From: Planctomycetia bacterium
GTDB taxonomy: Bacteria > Planctomycetota > Phycisphaerae > Phycisphaerales > SM1A02
Direction: 5' to 3'
DNA: 64,000 nt
Assembly (NCBI GenBank): GCA_005790605.1
Contig: SXUI01000063.1
Coordinates: forward strand, 1-64,000
The translations under genes and the position numbers were made by a program. Position 1 is the first letter of the stretch. Each line of letters opens with the position of its first letter. Below, piece by piece: positions 1 through 9,748 of this stretch. Below the pieces are notes generated by a model that searched no databases, was not told the origin of the DNA, and worked only from the letters and a program-made list of their open reading frames with translations.

Positions 1-921
1 GATCGAACCGGGGCCGATGCCGACCTTCACTGCGTCGGCACCTGCATCAATGAGCGCTTTTGCGCCATCCGCAGTGCCGACATTGCCCGCGATGACTTCG
101 ATGGAAAACCGTCGCTTAATCTCGCGCACCGTGTCAATGACGTTCTTGGAGTGACCATGCGCAGTGTCGACAACCAGCACATCGACCTCTGCAGCAATGA
201 GCATTTCCGCTCGATCAAACTGGCGCACGCCGACCGCCGCGCCAACGCGAAGTCGGCCGCGTGCGTCACGACATGCACGCGGGTGGGTTCGCACATTTTC
301 TACATCGCGCATGGTCATCAACCCGCGCAGTTTCCGATCTCCATCGACAAGCAGGAGTTTCTCGACCCGCGCCCGACTCATGAGTTGTTCCGCAACCTCG
401 GCGGAGACATCAGGCGCGGCAGTGACAAGATTCACAGTGGTCATCGCGTCCTTGACGCCAATCGCACCAAGATCTTTGCCCTGCAAGAACTTCATGTCGC
501 GGCGCGTCAAGATGCCAACGACGCGTCCGCGGCGAGAGCCATCTTCAGTAACCGGAAAACCGGAAACTCCCTGTTCGGCCATCAGCTTCGCGGCCGTTGC
601 AAGTGTGTCCGTCGGAGCGAGCGTGACCGGATCGACGACCACGCCGTGCTCACTTCGCTTCACTTTCGCGACTTCACGCGCCTGCACTTCAATAGGCAGA
701 TTCTTGTGAATGATCCCCACACCACCCTCTTGCGCGAGTGCACGCGCAAGATTGGACTCGGTCACGGTATCCATCGGCGCAGAGACAATCGGGATGTGAA
801 CATCAATGGAACGCGTCAATCGCGTCGAAGTGTCCGCCAAATCTGGCGTCAACTCGCTGTATGCGGGAATGAGCAGGACATCATCAAAGGTGATGCCATC
901 GAGGACAATCTTGTGATCCAT
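1..921 (-). CDS. guaB: IMP dehydrogenase (3' part outside window)
   Basis: Oxidises IMP to XMP with NAD+, the committed step of GMP synthesis in the cytosol. The visible 307 codons start MDHKIVLDGITFDDVLLIPA, the usual IMPDH N-terminus. They continue through GVGIIHKNLPIEVQ, a two-CBS (Bateman) insert around residues 95-210, and the barrel segment VIAGNVGTADGAKALIDAGA. The last visible residues are GIGPGSI, so the window edge falls just before the catalytic-loop cysteine (GPGSICTT in the family). The gene is divergent from the PilT-like gene. The translation is read from the sequence; the function is from family knowledge and is not in doubt. Confidence 0.96.
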   Translation of the reverse strand, partial: MDHKIVLDGITFDDVLLIPAYSELTPDLADTSTRLTRSIDVHIPIVSAPMDTVTESNLARALAQEGGVGIIHKNLPIEVQAREVAKVKRSEHGVVVDPVTLAPTDTLATAAKLMAEQGVSGFPVTEDGSRRGRVVGILTRRDMKFLQGKDLGAIGVKDAMTTVNLVTAAPDVSAEVAEQLMSRARVEKLLLVDGDRKLRGLMTMRDVENVRTHPRACRDARGRLRVGAAVGVRQFDRAEMLIAAEVDVLVVDTAHGHSKNVIDTVREIKRRFSIEVIAGNVGTADGAKALIDAGADAVKVGIGPGSI

Positions 922-1134
922 CGCGGCACGATACAGCCCCGAAGCAGTTCTTGACGCGCGGCCCTGCACGCAACCCGTTCGACCCTTCAGAACGCGAGTA
1001 ATCGGGTACGATTCTGGGCTTCCAAATTAGTGGCGTGGGCTTGCCCCACCGCCACCCGTTCGCCTTGCCTGATTCGAGATGACGCCCGATTCATTTGCGC
1101 TCCACGATGGCGCGAGACCTGTGCTCGATCCATT

Positions 1135-1166
1135 GAAACTTCATCCGAAACTTCCTTCGAAATCTC
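1135..1166. repeat. Three direct repeats of GAAACTTC at 12-base spacing
   Basis: In the divergent space between guaB and the PilT-like gene, GAAACTTC occurs at 1135 and 1147, with a third degenerate copy, GAAATCTC, at 1159. The exact 12-base period would fit a tandem protein-binding site. The rest of 922-1254 shows no gene; it should hold both divergent promoters, but I cannot point to convincing -35/-10 boxes. The role is inference. Confidence 0.3.
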
Positions 1167-1254
1167 TTTCCCAGTTTCCTTCATGGCACCGTCACGACAC
1201 GAACTCCTCGTCCCCCTCTCCGTCAAGCACCGTGGCACCACCGAAGGCGACGGG

Positions 1255-2352
1255 ATGAAACTCTGGCTGACTTGGCTTGCGGCAACCATCCGCTACGAGG
1301 GTAGCGATCTCATCGTGAAGTCCGGACTCCGACCGCGCATTCGCCACCGAGGCGTACTGAAGGATCTCGAGACCGGCGTCTGCACCGCGGATCAGATGTT
1401 CCAGGTTGCCAAAGACATCCTCGACCCAAATCAACTCGACTTCCTCACACGACACGGCTCGATCGACTTTGCGTATGACCACGGCGGCGATCGCAATGAC
1501 ACGACTTCGGACGCGATCATTCGACGTTTTCGCGTCAATCTGTTCATGGCGCGTGGGACGCCAAGCCTCGCTGCGCGTCTGATCACAAGCCAAATCAAGA
1601 AGTTCGAAGAGCTCTACCTCCCGTCAATCCTTGGCGACATCTCGATGGCGGCACAGGGACTCATCCTCTTCTCTGGTGTCACGGGATCGGGCAAGTCAAC
1701 CTCGATCGCATCGATGATTCAGTATGTGAATGAGCGCAAGAAAGTGCACATCATCACGATTGAAGATCCGATCGAGTACATCTTCAACGACGCCAAAGCG
1801 ACCATCAATCAGCGCGAAATCGGCATCGACGCAACCAACTTCAACGACGCGCTCCGAGCCCTCGTGCGCGAGAACCCAGATGTCGTGCTCGTCGGCGAAA
1901 TGCGCGACTACGAAACCTTCGAGGCCGCGATTCGTGCCGCAGAAACCGGCCACTTGGTGTTCGGAACGATTCACGCAAGTTCTGCGTGGCAGACCTTCGG
2001 TCGTATCTACGATCTCTTCCCTGAGAACGAGCGCGAGCAGATTCGAAAGTTGCTCGCCTACAACCTCCGCGCGGTCATCTATCAGAAACTGCTTCCGACA
2101 CTGCACGCGCACATCGGACGCATTCCCGCGCTTGAAATCCTCATCAACACTCCTGGTGTGCAGAAGTACATCCTTGAAGGGCGCGAGGGTGAGTTGCTTG
2201 AGATCATCAAGCAGAGCCATGACGAAGGCATGCTTGACTTCACGAGCGCGCTCGTGAAACTCGTCGAACAGGAATACATCCATCAAAGCGTCGCCTTGCA
2301 AGCAACGCCAAAGCCCGAAGAACTCAAGATGCGCCTCAAGGGCATCAGCTAA
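1255..2352 (+). CDS. PilT/PilU-like type IV pilus ATPase
   Basis: Hexameric secretion/retraction ATPase of the T2SS/T4P superfamily, expected at the cytoplasmic base of a type IV pilus-like machine. From the start MKLWLTWLAATIRYEGSDL the protein is 365 residues, normal for PilT. Visible motifs are the Walker A GVTGSGKSTS near residue 141, the Asp box IITIEDPIEY, the Walker B-like DVVLVGEMRD and the His box AAETGHLVFGTIHA followed by FPENEREQI. An in-frame ATG at 1183 would add 24 residues; I prefer 1255 because GAAGG precedes it and family similarity begins there. It is followed after 59 bases by a degenerate GspE-like gene. No pilin or PilC/GspF gene is visible, so whether it powers twitching is open. 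Confidence 0.9.
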   Translation: MKLWLTWLAATIRYEGSDLIVKSGLRPRIRHRGVLKDLETGVCTADQMFQVAKDILDPNQLDFLTRHGSIDFAYDHGGDRNDTTSDAIIRRFRVNLFMARGTPSLAARLITSQIKKFEELYLPSILGDISMAAQGLILFSGVTGSGKSTSIASMIQYVNERKKVHIITIEDPIEYIFNDAKATINQREIGIDATNFNDALRALVRENPDVVLVGEMRDYETFEAAIRAAETGHLVFGTIHASSAWQTFGRIYDLFPENEREQIRKLLAYNLRAVIYQKLLPTLHAHIGRIPALEILINTPGVQKYILEGREGELLEIIKQSHDEGMLDFTSALVKLVEQEYIHQSVALQATPKPEELKMRLKGIS

Positions 2353-2411
2353 GCCAGCACATCGCGCCGCACTTGCACTGTCCACCGACCTCGCGACTGA
2401 GAGATCCCCTG

Positions 2412-4130
2412 ATGCTTCACATGCCCACGACCATGCCACACCTCCTCGCCGATGCCCCTGTGCTCATGTCGGTCGCGAAACCGATTCTCATGTTTGCAGC
2501 GCTCGTGGCGTACATGCGCTATGTCGCGAAGTTTGAATTCGACGCCCGCTTTTACAACTTTCCGATTCTCGCCATCAATGCGAGTTTGATCGCGGTTGGC
2601 GTCCTCGGATTTGCGGTGGTGCTTCTCATTCCGATCTTCTGGGTCGGCTTCCCGCTCATGCTCGCGATCTACGGCGGGACCCTGTATGGGTACTGGAAGT
2701 TCCGCGACGCGCGAGTGCCGCCGAATCGCAAGTTTGTGCTGTTTGGCACCAAGTTGCAGTCCGCGCTTGAAGCGCGGCGTCAGCGCACAGCGGAGCGAGG
2801 CGCGAGCGCGTTCTTCCTCACTCGCAAGGGCGAGAAGATGCCCGTGCCAGCGAAGGAAGATCCGAAGCTCGCGGTCTACATGGCTGCAGAAGCCGCGACG
2901 ATCGAAGCATTCAACCGCCGCGCGAGTCGCGTCGACATTCAAGCGAACGCACAGGCAGTGCAAGTCACGATGCTCATCGATGGCGTCCGAGTCCGACTCG
3001 ATCCGATTCCTGCGGAAGTTGGAAGCCAGATGATGGACTTCCTGAAGACGACGGCCGCGCTCGATGTCGCGGATCGTCGGCGCCGACAGGTTGGAGAGTG
3101 TCATGTCGAGGGACCAAGTGGAAAGCAACTGCTCACGATCACCGCACTCGGTTCATCTGCTGGTCACACGCTGCGTATTGACTTCAACCGATCGAAATCC
3201 CTTGATCGACCGCTCGATGATCTTGGACTCCTTCCACCACAATTGACCGCGCTTCGCGCACTGGAAGACGCCGGTCTCCGACACGGCGTGTTCATTGTGA
3301 GCGCGCCGATTGGTCAGGGTGCAAGCACGACGGCCTACGCGTTCCTTGGTCGCCACGATGCGTACACCTCAAACCTCAAGACGCTCGAGAAGGAAGTGCT
3401 TTTCCGGCTTGAGGGCGTGGAACATGTGCAATGGGACCCGAACGATGCCGCCCACGATTTCCCTGAGAAATTGCGCTCGATCATTCGCAAGGATCCTGAC
3501 GCCGTGTTGTGCACCGACCTCTCTGATGTGGGTACCGCCAAACAAGCGGCGACCCCTGGCATGAAGGGACCACTGCTCTATGTTGTGATTCCTTCCGACA
3601 GCGTGCAAGCGGCGTACGCGAAGTGGGTGGAGTTGGTTGGTGACCCGAACCTTGCGGGCAAGTGTGTCGCGGGAATCTCGAATCAGCGTCTGCTCCGCAA
3701 TGTCTGTCCGAATTGCAAAGTCGGCTTCCAGCCAAGCCCGGAGCAGTCCAAGCGTTTGGGCATCGCGCCAGGCAAGACCGTCGAACTCTTTCGTCAGAGC
3801 GGCAAGGTGCAAGTCAAGAATAAGATTGAAGACTGCCCCGTGTGCCAAGGCACTGGATTCTTCGGGCAAAGCGCGATCTTCGAAGTCCTGATCCTCGATG
3901 ATGCGGGACGCAACATGCTTGCAGATGGCGACTTCCGCGGGGCGTATTCGCGTTCCGTTCGCGAGCAAAAGATGCTTCAACTTCAGGAAGCAGCCCTGCA
4001 CAAGGTCCGCGACGGCAAGACAAGCTTTGACGAAGCCGCACGCGCATTCGCGAAACCTGCACCTGCCGCGGCGCCGGGCAAGCCCGTCGCGGCGACGGGA
4101 AGCGCAGCACCCGCGCACCCCGCTCAGTAA
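2412..4130 (+). CDS. GspE-like protein with degenerate nucleotide-binding motifs, membrane anchored
   Basis: About 572 residues. Two or three hydrophobic segments lie in roughly residues 15-100, then a linker, then a GspE/PilB-like C-terminal half. The Walker A position (about residue 297) reads APIGQGASTTA where GPTGSGKTTT is expected, so the invariant lysine is missing. The Walker B-like position reads PDAVLCTDLSD where PDxxxxGExRD is expected, so the catalytic glutamate is Asp. The tetracysteine zinc motif typical of GspE/PilB is kept: NVCPNCKVGF near 430 and EDCPVCQGTGFFG near 475. The tail is Ala/Pro rich. It probably pairs with the PilT-like ATPase just upstream as a structural or regulatory pseudo-ATPase; that role is inference. 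Confidence 0.72.
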   Translation: MLHMPTTMPHLLADAPVLMSVAKPILMFAALVAYMRYVAKFEFDARFYNFPILAINASLIAVGVLGFAVVLLIPIFWVGFPLMLAIYGGTLYGYWKFRDARVPPNRKFVLFGTKLQSALEARRQRTAERGASAFFLTRKGEKMPVPAKEDPKLAVYMAAEAATIEAFNRRASRVDIQANAQAVQVTMLIDGVRVRLDPIPAEVGSQMMDFLKTTAALDVADRRRRQVGECHVEGPSGKQLLTITALGSSAGHTLRIDFNRSKSLDRPLDDLGLLPPQLTALRALEDAGLRHGVFIVSAPIGQGASTTAYAFLGRHDAYTSNLKTLEKEVLFRLEGVEHVQWDPNDAAHDFPEKLRSIIRKDPDAVLCTDLSDVGTAKQAATPGMKGPLLYVVIPSDSVQAAYAKWVELVGDPNLAGKCVAGISNQRLLRNVCPNCKVGFQPSPEQSKRLGIAPGKTVELFRQSGKVQVKNKIEDCPVCQGTGFFGQSAIFEVLILDDAGRNMLADGDFRGAYSRSVREQKMLQLQEAALHKVRDGKTSFDEAARAFAKPAPAAAPGKPVAATGSAAPAHPAQ

Positions 4131-4231
4131 CGCATGATCTCACCGCACCTCTGACTTTCGAACCGATTGCACATTGTGATTAGTCCGCGCCGCGCAGATT
4201 GCATTCGCGCACCGACATTGGAACGACCTCG

Positions 4232-5929
4232 ATGGAATCTCTCTTCAACATTCTCGTCATCGCTTTCATCGGACTCATCGCGTACTGGTGGGCGAATCAA
4301 GGCCTCTTTGGTGCCATCCTGCACTTCCTCTGCGTGCTGTGCGCAGGTGTGCTGGCGTTCGCGACATGGGAGCCGATCACGCGCCTTGGAATCCTTGCAC
4401 CGATGCCAGGACTCGCCCCATACGGATGGGGCATTGGATTGCTTCTCCCCTTCTGTCTCTACCTGTTCTTGCTCAGGCTCGGAGCTGACAAACTCGCGCC
4501 AGACAATGTCAATTTCCCGCATCTTGCAAACTTGTTCGGGGGCGGATTGTTCGGCGTGTTGAGTGGGATTCTCACCGTCGGCATCGCGCTCATTGGCGTC
4601 GGTCACATCCACTCGACAGCGCGACTCATGGAATTCGGCGGCGTGGTGCGAACTCAAGGTGCCGGAGCCGCGAACGGGCAGCCAGCAGTTGAAGGAAATC
4701 TCTGGGTGCCCGCGCATCGCATCGCCGCCGGAACCTTCGCGATGCTTTCTACCGGATCGATGGCGCCGACGCTGAGCCGACCAACGCTCGCGGCTTACCA
4801 CCCGCGACTCGCCGACGAATCCTTGGGATTGTTCCGCGACGGATTCAGCCGAAACGGGCGGCTCGCGAAAGTCGCTGCGTTGCCTGGCTCTGTGACGCTT
4901 GAGAACTTCGCGTTCATCAATGACCCATCGTTTCAAATCGGGCAGTTGCGCGGACCGACCTATGTGGCAGAAATGAAACTCGCGCGCGGCGCTTCGACGG
5001 AGGGGCAGATGATCGTCGTCAGTGCTGCTCAGGTGAAACTCGTTGGCACCAACGCGACCTCAACCACCGGCGTCGCGTATCCGCTCATCTGGGGACAGCG
5101 AGGTCCAAACGGCGGGCGCGTCATTTGTGAGTTCGCCGACAAAACCGCGTACGCGGCGAGCGCGACAGGTGAAGAAGAACTCATCGTTTCGTTCGCGTTT
5201 CCAGCGGCGGCGATCACTGCGGTTGGCGAACCGCTTTTTGTTGAAGTCATGGGACAACGCCTCGATGTTGCTCGCTTCGCGCAGCAACCTGCGATCGCTG
5301 GACCGGCAGGGAAGGCTCTCGTGTTTGGCGGTTCTGGCGCGGGCGCGAGCGATCTCAAGGTCGATGCCGCTGCACCGAAGATGAAGCCGAGCGATCTTGT
5401 CATGAATCGCACGGTCGATCCGGCAGGTCTTGACCTCAACTCCCTTAACGGACTTGAGACGGATCCCGACGAGAAGCAATACCTCGCCAGCGGACGCGCA
5501 GACTTCCCTCGGGGTGGAATGCGGGCATCCAAGGGGCTCGCGGTGAAAGGCATTGCATGCCCCATTGGATCGAGCGTGCTGCGCCTTGACATTAGTCGTG
5601 GTCGCTCCGCAGTCGATGTGTGGGGAGCGAAGCGACTCGCCGCCGGCGAAGAGGCGCCACTTCAACTCATGGACGAGCAAGGGCAACTCTACACAGCAAT
5701 CGGATTCATTCATGTCCAAGAGACGGGCGAGAAGATGGTGACGATCGACTTGCGTCCGGAGCAGGGCATGCAGCGAATTGATATGTATCCCCAACTCTCG
5801 CAGACGAGCGGCGACAAGTTGTATGCGATCTACCGACTGCCGCAAGGCAAGAAGATTGTGGCGGTCATGCTTGGCAAAGAAACGATCGCGACCGGCGACT
5901 TCCTGGTGCCTACGCCGCAGATGCAGTGA
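4232..5929 (+). CDS. CvpA-like membrane protein with large C-terminal domain
   Basis: 565 residues starting MESLFNILVIAFIGLIAYWW. The first 130 residues contain about four hydrophobic segments in the pattern of the CvpA (colicin V production) membrane domain: a helix, short loop and paired helices ending near LSGILTVGIALIGVGHI. The remaining 430 residues are soluble-looking, with several beta-rich stretches and no motif I recognise. It follows the secretion-type ATPase pair with 101 bases between, in the same orientation, so a shared membrane function is plausible. The start at 4232 was chosen because the upstream in-frame ATG adds only a polar leader. The CvpA assignment is moderate and the C-terminal domain is unknown. 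Confidence 0.6.
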   Translation: MESLFNILVIAFIGLIAYWWANQGLFGAILHFLCVLCAGVLAFATWEPITRLGILAPMPGLAPYGWGIGLLLPFCLYLFLLRLGADKLAPDNVNFPHLANLFGGGLFGVLSGILTVGIALIGVGHIHSTARLMEFGGVVRTQGAGAANGQPAVEGNLWVPAHRIAAGTFAMLSTGSMAPTLSRPTLAAYHPRLADESLGLFRDGFSRNGRLAKVAALPGSVTLENFAFINDPSFQIGQLRGPTYVAEMKLARGASTEGQMIVVSAAQVKLVGTNATSTTGVAYPLIWGQRGPNGGRVICEFADKTAYAASATGEEELIVSFAFPAAAITAVGEPLFVEVMGQRLDVARFAQQPAIAGPAGKALVFGGSGAGASDLKVDAAAPKMKPSDLVMNRTVDPAGLDLNSLNGLETDPDEKQYLASGRADFPRGGMRASKGLAVKGIACPIGSSVLRLDISRGRSAVDVWGAKRLAAGEEAPLQLMDEQGQLYTAIGFIHVQETGEKMVTIDLRPEQGMQRIDMYPQLSQTSGDKLYAIYRLPQGKKIVAVMLGKETIATGDFLVPTPQMQ

Positions 5930-5935
5930 TCTGCG

Positions 5936-7348
5936 TCAACTCCAGTTCCCAAGAATCAGCGTGATGTCAGCGGCATCGACACTCCCGCTGTGATCAACAT
6001 CTCCGATGCCGCCCTTGTTGCCCCATTCGTTGAGCACGATGGCGAGATCCGCCGCGCCAACCATGCCATCGGCGTCGAGATCGTAGGGGTTCGCCGGAGG
6101 TTCGCAGTTGTCTGGAACTCCGTTGCCGTTCGCATCTGGTGGAGCAGGACTCTGCACAATCTTGCGAACCATGCCGGTCGAGTGATTCGTCACATACAAC
6201 TCGCCATCGAGACCAGCACTGATTGAAGTGATCGTGCTCGTTCCACCGGAAAACTGCGCCGTCCGCTCGACGACATTTGTGAGCTTGTTCGCTGGCGTCA
6301 CTTCGCCCGTGAAGATCTTGTTGTTCTGGTAGTCGGCGAAGAAGTAATGCCCCTCGAACGCAGGCATCGCACATCCGCGATAGACCGTACCGCCCGTGAT
6401 GCAGAGGCCCACTGTATGCGTGTAGTCATGCACCGGTGGACGAAGGCCGCCAGTAGCACAGTTGCAATTGGTGTTGGTCGTGCACAGAAGTCCCTCCGCG
6501 CAATTCCATCCGTAGTTCGACGCTGCGTCAGTCGTGGGATCAAGCGTGTCGATCTCCTCGCGCACCGTGCCGCCAACATCCCCAAGCCAAAGCACACCGG
6601 TTCCTGCGTCAAAGCTCGCACGAAATGGGTTGCGCATCCCGCGCACGAAAATCTCATCTTCCCCAGTCACACCTACAAAGGGGTTGCCCGCGGGGATGTG
6701 ATAGTTCTTGTTCGGATCGCTTGGGAAGTCGTCACCATTGACATCGAGACGCAGCACCTTTCCAAAGAGCGCAGAGGTACCAGTGATCGCTTGCGATCGC
6801 TGTGGTCCCCCTGCGTCACCCGTGTATCCGCCATCGCCGAGAGGAATGTAGAGGAGTCCATCCGCGCCGAAACAGAGCGAGCCACCGAGGTGAAAGGCCT
6901 GCGTGCTCGGGCTCGCGAGACTGAAGATCACGCGGCGCGTGGCTGGATCAATCACATCAGCGTTCTTGCCGCGCGTGTACTCCGCGATCCAAATCACGAT
7001 GGCACTCGTCGCGCCAGTCGTGTGGTGCACATAGAACTTTCCGTTGCTCGCGTAGTCCGGGTGAAACGCGATGCCGAACATGCCACCATAAGTTTGGTCC
7101 GGAACAAGTGTGTCAATATTGAGAAACGAGGTGGCTTGAAGCACGCCACTCTTGACGAGTCGAATCTGTCCGCGCTGCTCAACCACACAGAGGCGCGTGG
7201 CATCCCCTGGTGTCACTGCAACCTGCATCGGTTTCAGGAACCCACTGGCGACGAGAGTGTGCGAGATCGTCTGCGCATGCGCGTGCGACGCGAGGACGCT
7301 GCCAAGGACTGTAATCACGGATGGGCCGAGCGGAAGTTTCCAGAGCAT
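5936..7348 (-). CDS. Secreted PQQ-type sugar (sorbosone/glucose) dehydrogenase-like protein with dockerin-like tail
   Basis: About 470 residues. The signal peptide begins MLWKLPLGPSVITVLGS and ends near SHAHAQ. The body is a six-bladed YliI/sorbosone dehydrogenase-like propeller, seen in VAVTPGDATRLCVVEQRGQI, GGMFGIAFHPDYASNGKFYV, LYIPLGDGGYTGDAGGPQR and VRGMRNPFRASFD. The C-terminus holds DANGNGVPDNCE and two dockerin-like calcium loops (DLDADGMVGAADLAIVL, DVDHSGSVDAADITLIL), each followed by a W-containing helix. Likely exported and surface or matrix attached, oxidising a sugar. An in-frame ATG 24 bases upstream would only add MFCIYSEC. Substrate and cofactor use are not determined by sequence alone. 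Confidence 0.82.
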   Translation of the reverse strand: MLWKLPLGPSVITVLGSVLASHAHAQTISHTLVASGFLKPMQVAVTPGDATRLCVVEQRGQIRLVKSGVLQATSFLNIDTLVPDQTYGGMFGIAFHPDYASNGKFYVHHTTGATSAIVIWIAEYTRGKNADVIDPATRRVIFSLASPSTQAFHLGGSLCFGADGLLYIPLGDGGYTGDAGGPQRSQAITGTSALFGKVLRLDVNGDDFPSDPNKNYHIPAGNPFVGVTGEDEIFVRGMRNPFRASFDAGTGVLWLGDVGGTVREEIDTLDPTTDAASNYGWNCAEGLLCTTNTNCNCATGGLRPPVHDYTHTVGLCITGGTVYRGCAMPAFEGHYFFADYQNNKIFTGEVTPANKLTNVVERTAQFSGGTSTITSISAGLDGELYVTNHSTGMVRKIVQSPAPPDANGNGVPDNCEPPANPYDLDADGMVGAADLAIVLNEWGNKGGIGDVDHSGSVDAADITLILGNWS

Positions 7349-7450
7349 GCACTCAGAATAGATGCAGAACACGCTTGGGCAAGGGCGCGAGCCCGCGCCG
7401 TTTGCGAAATCTACCCATCCAAACGGTCGAACTTGGCTGAGGGTGCGGCC

Positions 7451-9748
7451 ATGCTCGTTAGTATCGCCCTCTTGTTGGTGCAGAAACGCCTCATGCTCTG
7501 TCTGTCACTTCTCGCCTGCGCGTTCAGCCGCGCTGCGTATGCGAGATGCGCGCCGCTCGTGGCATCCCAGCAGGAAAGCGCTGGGAATCGTTCGCTCACC
7601 GATGACGACCTCCGAGCCATGCGCGACGCGGCGCAAACCGCCCTCTTCGCGATGCGTGATGAGACTCGCCAGTGGCAGCCTCCACAGCGACCTCCAGGCG
7701 AATCCGCGCAACTCGGCGGCGAAACCGCGTTCTGCTGCTGGGCGTTACTTGAGAGTGGCGTCGCTGCGCAAGATCCCAGACTGGAACCCGCGCTTACTTC
7801 GACATTGCAATCGCAGTCGATGGATGGAACCTATGCCATCGCCGCGCGCGTCCTGATTCGAGCATCGCTGCTTCGCAAGTCGCTCGGAAAGTCTGAGCCC
7901 TCGGTTCGTCGGGCGCTGGAGGCGGATGTCGCGTGGATAGCGTCAGGATTTTCAAAGCAATCCGCGAGTTGGGGATACGCGCATGAACCCTCGACGCGTC
8001 TCGAAGACAATTCCATTCGCCAGTTTGTGGCACTTGCCCTGCTCGAAGCACAGAGCGTCGGAGCCGACGCGCCGAAGACGCTCTGGCGTTCGCTCTGCCA
8101 AGCGCTCTGCGCCGCGCAAGCTGAAAACGGAGGTTGGACCTATCAAGGTCTTTCGCGCGAAGAGCCCCCTCGGGGATCGATCACTGCAGGACTCGTCGCC
8201 GCATTGAGTGGTATGACTTCACTCGAATCGATCGCGCGCGACGGACGACTGCGCGCGAACGCGGAACGCTCCATCGTTCGCGCGGAGCAGTGGCTTGCCC
8301 AGCGATTCGACGCCAAGGTCAATCCTGGCAATCAGGCGTGGTGGATCTTCTGGATCTTCGCGCTTGAGCGTGCCGCGCAATCACGGGGGAATGCGGAGTT
8401 CGGAAGTCATGATTGGCTCATGGCATGCGCGGATGCACTTGCGGATGCGTTGTTCGTTCCGTCACAACCGGGCGGGTCGACTTACACCATTCGTGAACGC
8501 TTGTCGACTGACGCCGGTGGAACTCGAGTTCGCGCGGTGGATCTCGCCACGGCGCTGCTCTTTCTCGATCGTGCGTTGCGGCCGAATGTCCTCTTGGTTT
8601 GGAGTACCTCCGCGGAGATGGCGGCGTCACGCGAGCTCGCGCGGCGGACGACCAACATCGTTGAAGAGCGCGATGAACAGCGCGCTGGATGGTGGGTGGT
8701 TGATCGCGATGAGCTCAGTCCGACGATTGCAGCGCGCACCCCCGTGCTCTATGTCTCGAGAGATCGCGCAAGGAAACTCACCGAGATGCAGTCGGACGCA
8801 TTGCGAGCACATGCGCAACGTGGAGGCGTTGTAGTCATGAATCTCCCGCCGAAAGAGCGCGAGACAATCCGATCTCGATGGCGAGCGTCGCTCGATCTCA
8901 CCGAGTTTCCCGTTCAAGGGATTGAGAAGAAGTTGGTGCGAGATGCCTCGGTAGAGGTGCTCGGCGCGCCGCGCGCGCTCTTGGTGTTCACGGAAATCGA
9001 CGATGGTCCAAAGGAGATCGAGCGCACAGCAACCTTGCTTGCGAGCTTCGCACTCCCCTACGGAAGTGATGCACTGCCGTGGCCAACCTTCGCGCACAGG
9101 CAAGAACCGCTCGCGCTCTCCGCACCAGCGACGATCGCGCTGTTGGGCGACACGGCGCAACCGGAAAACGCCGCATGGGACGAGTTGCAGTCGCTTCCGA
9201 GCCTCCGAGTCGTTTGCGCGCCAGATATCGAATCGATGGATGCCTTACCGTTGCCCTGCGCGGCGCTCGTGCACGGCACGACGCGCGCCACACCAAGCCC
9301 CGAGCAACTCGACGCACTGGCGCGATTCGCGACGCGAGGCGGGCTCGTGTTGTTCGAGTCTCCCTTTGGCGCAGGAGACTTTGCACGTCGATGCGAGATC
9401 GCGTGGTCGAGGCGCGTTGGCGTCGAGGTCACGACGCTCACTCCCCGAGATTTCGCGCAAACTTGGCCGGCGCTCGCACTCGAACGGTTACGGTGGAGAC
9501 CGCGCGCACTCGTCGGGATCGATTTGCAAACAGATGGCGCGCAGGCGAACGCCGCGACAGCGCTTCGACTCCGTGGCACGAGAGACGCTCGCGGCATCAA
9601 CGCCGTCTTCAGTCGAGAGGACCTGTCATTCGGACTCTTGGGAGTGCCGCACGCCGAGTGCGTTGGAATGCAGCCCCCAGAGACTCGAAACGCCGTTCGC
9701 GCCCTTCTTGAGCTCGCGATCCTCCGAGCGGCGAAGGGAGGGAAGTAG
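7451..9748 (+). CDS. Exported DUF4159-type protein with alpha/alpha toroid domain
   Basis: About 765 residues. A hydrophobic leader (MLVSIALLLVQKRLMLCLSL) looks like a signal sequence; an alternative ATG is at 7493. Residues about 40-300 contain repeats such as GGETAFCCWALLES, ENGGWTYQGL and ITAGLVAALSG, typical of prenyltransferase/squalene-cyclase-like toroids. The C-terminal part, with ARFATRGGLVLFESPFGAG, has the GGxxxFD/E-like loop of the DUF4159 family common in planctomycetes. The frame is open 1.1 kb upstream of the chosen start, but that stretch is antisense to the sugar dehydrogenase gene. Function unknown. The next gene begins immediately after its stop. Confidence 0.72.
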   Translation: MLVSIALLLVQKRLMLCLSLLACAFSRAAYARCAPLVASQQESAGNRSLTDDDLRAMRDAAQTALFAMRDETRQWQPPQRPPGESAQLGGETAFCCWALLESGVAAQDPRLEPALTSTLQSQSMDGTYAIAARVLIRASLLRKSLGKSEPSVRRALEADVAWIASGFSKQSASWGYAHEPSTRLEDNSIRQFVALALLEAQSVGADAPKTLWRSLCQALCAAQAENGGWTYQGLSREEPPRGSITAGLVAALSGMTSLESIARDGRLRANAERSIVRAEQWLAQRFDAKVNPGNQAWWIFWIFALERAAQSRGNAEFGSHDWLMACADALADALFVPSQPGGSTYTIRERLSTDAGGTRVRAVDLATALLFLDRALRPNVLLVWSTSAEMAASRELARRTTNIVEERDEQRAGWWVVDRDELSPTIAARTPVLYVSRDRARKLTEMQSDALRAHAQRGGVVVMNLPPKERETIRSRWRASLDLTEFPVQGIEKKLVRDASVEVLGAPRALLVFTEIDDGPKEIERTATLLASFALPYGSDALPWPTFAHRQEPLALSAPATIALLGDTAQPENAAWDELQSLPSLRVVCAPDIESMDALPLPCAALVHGTTRATPSPEQLDALARFATRGGLVLFESPFGAGDFARRCEIAWSRRVGVEVTTLTPRDFAQTWPALALERLRWRPRALVGIDLQTDGAQANAATALRLRGTRDARGINAVFSREDLSFGLLGVPHAECVGMQPPETRNAVRALLELAILRAAKGGK

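Noticed and set aside
6347-7450. Upstream part of the long plus-strand frame that ends at 9748
   Set aside because: Antisense to the sugar dehydrogenase-like gene; the real start with a hydrophobic leader is at 7451 or 7493.
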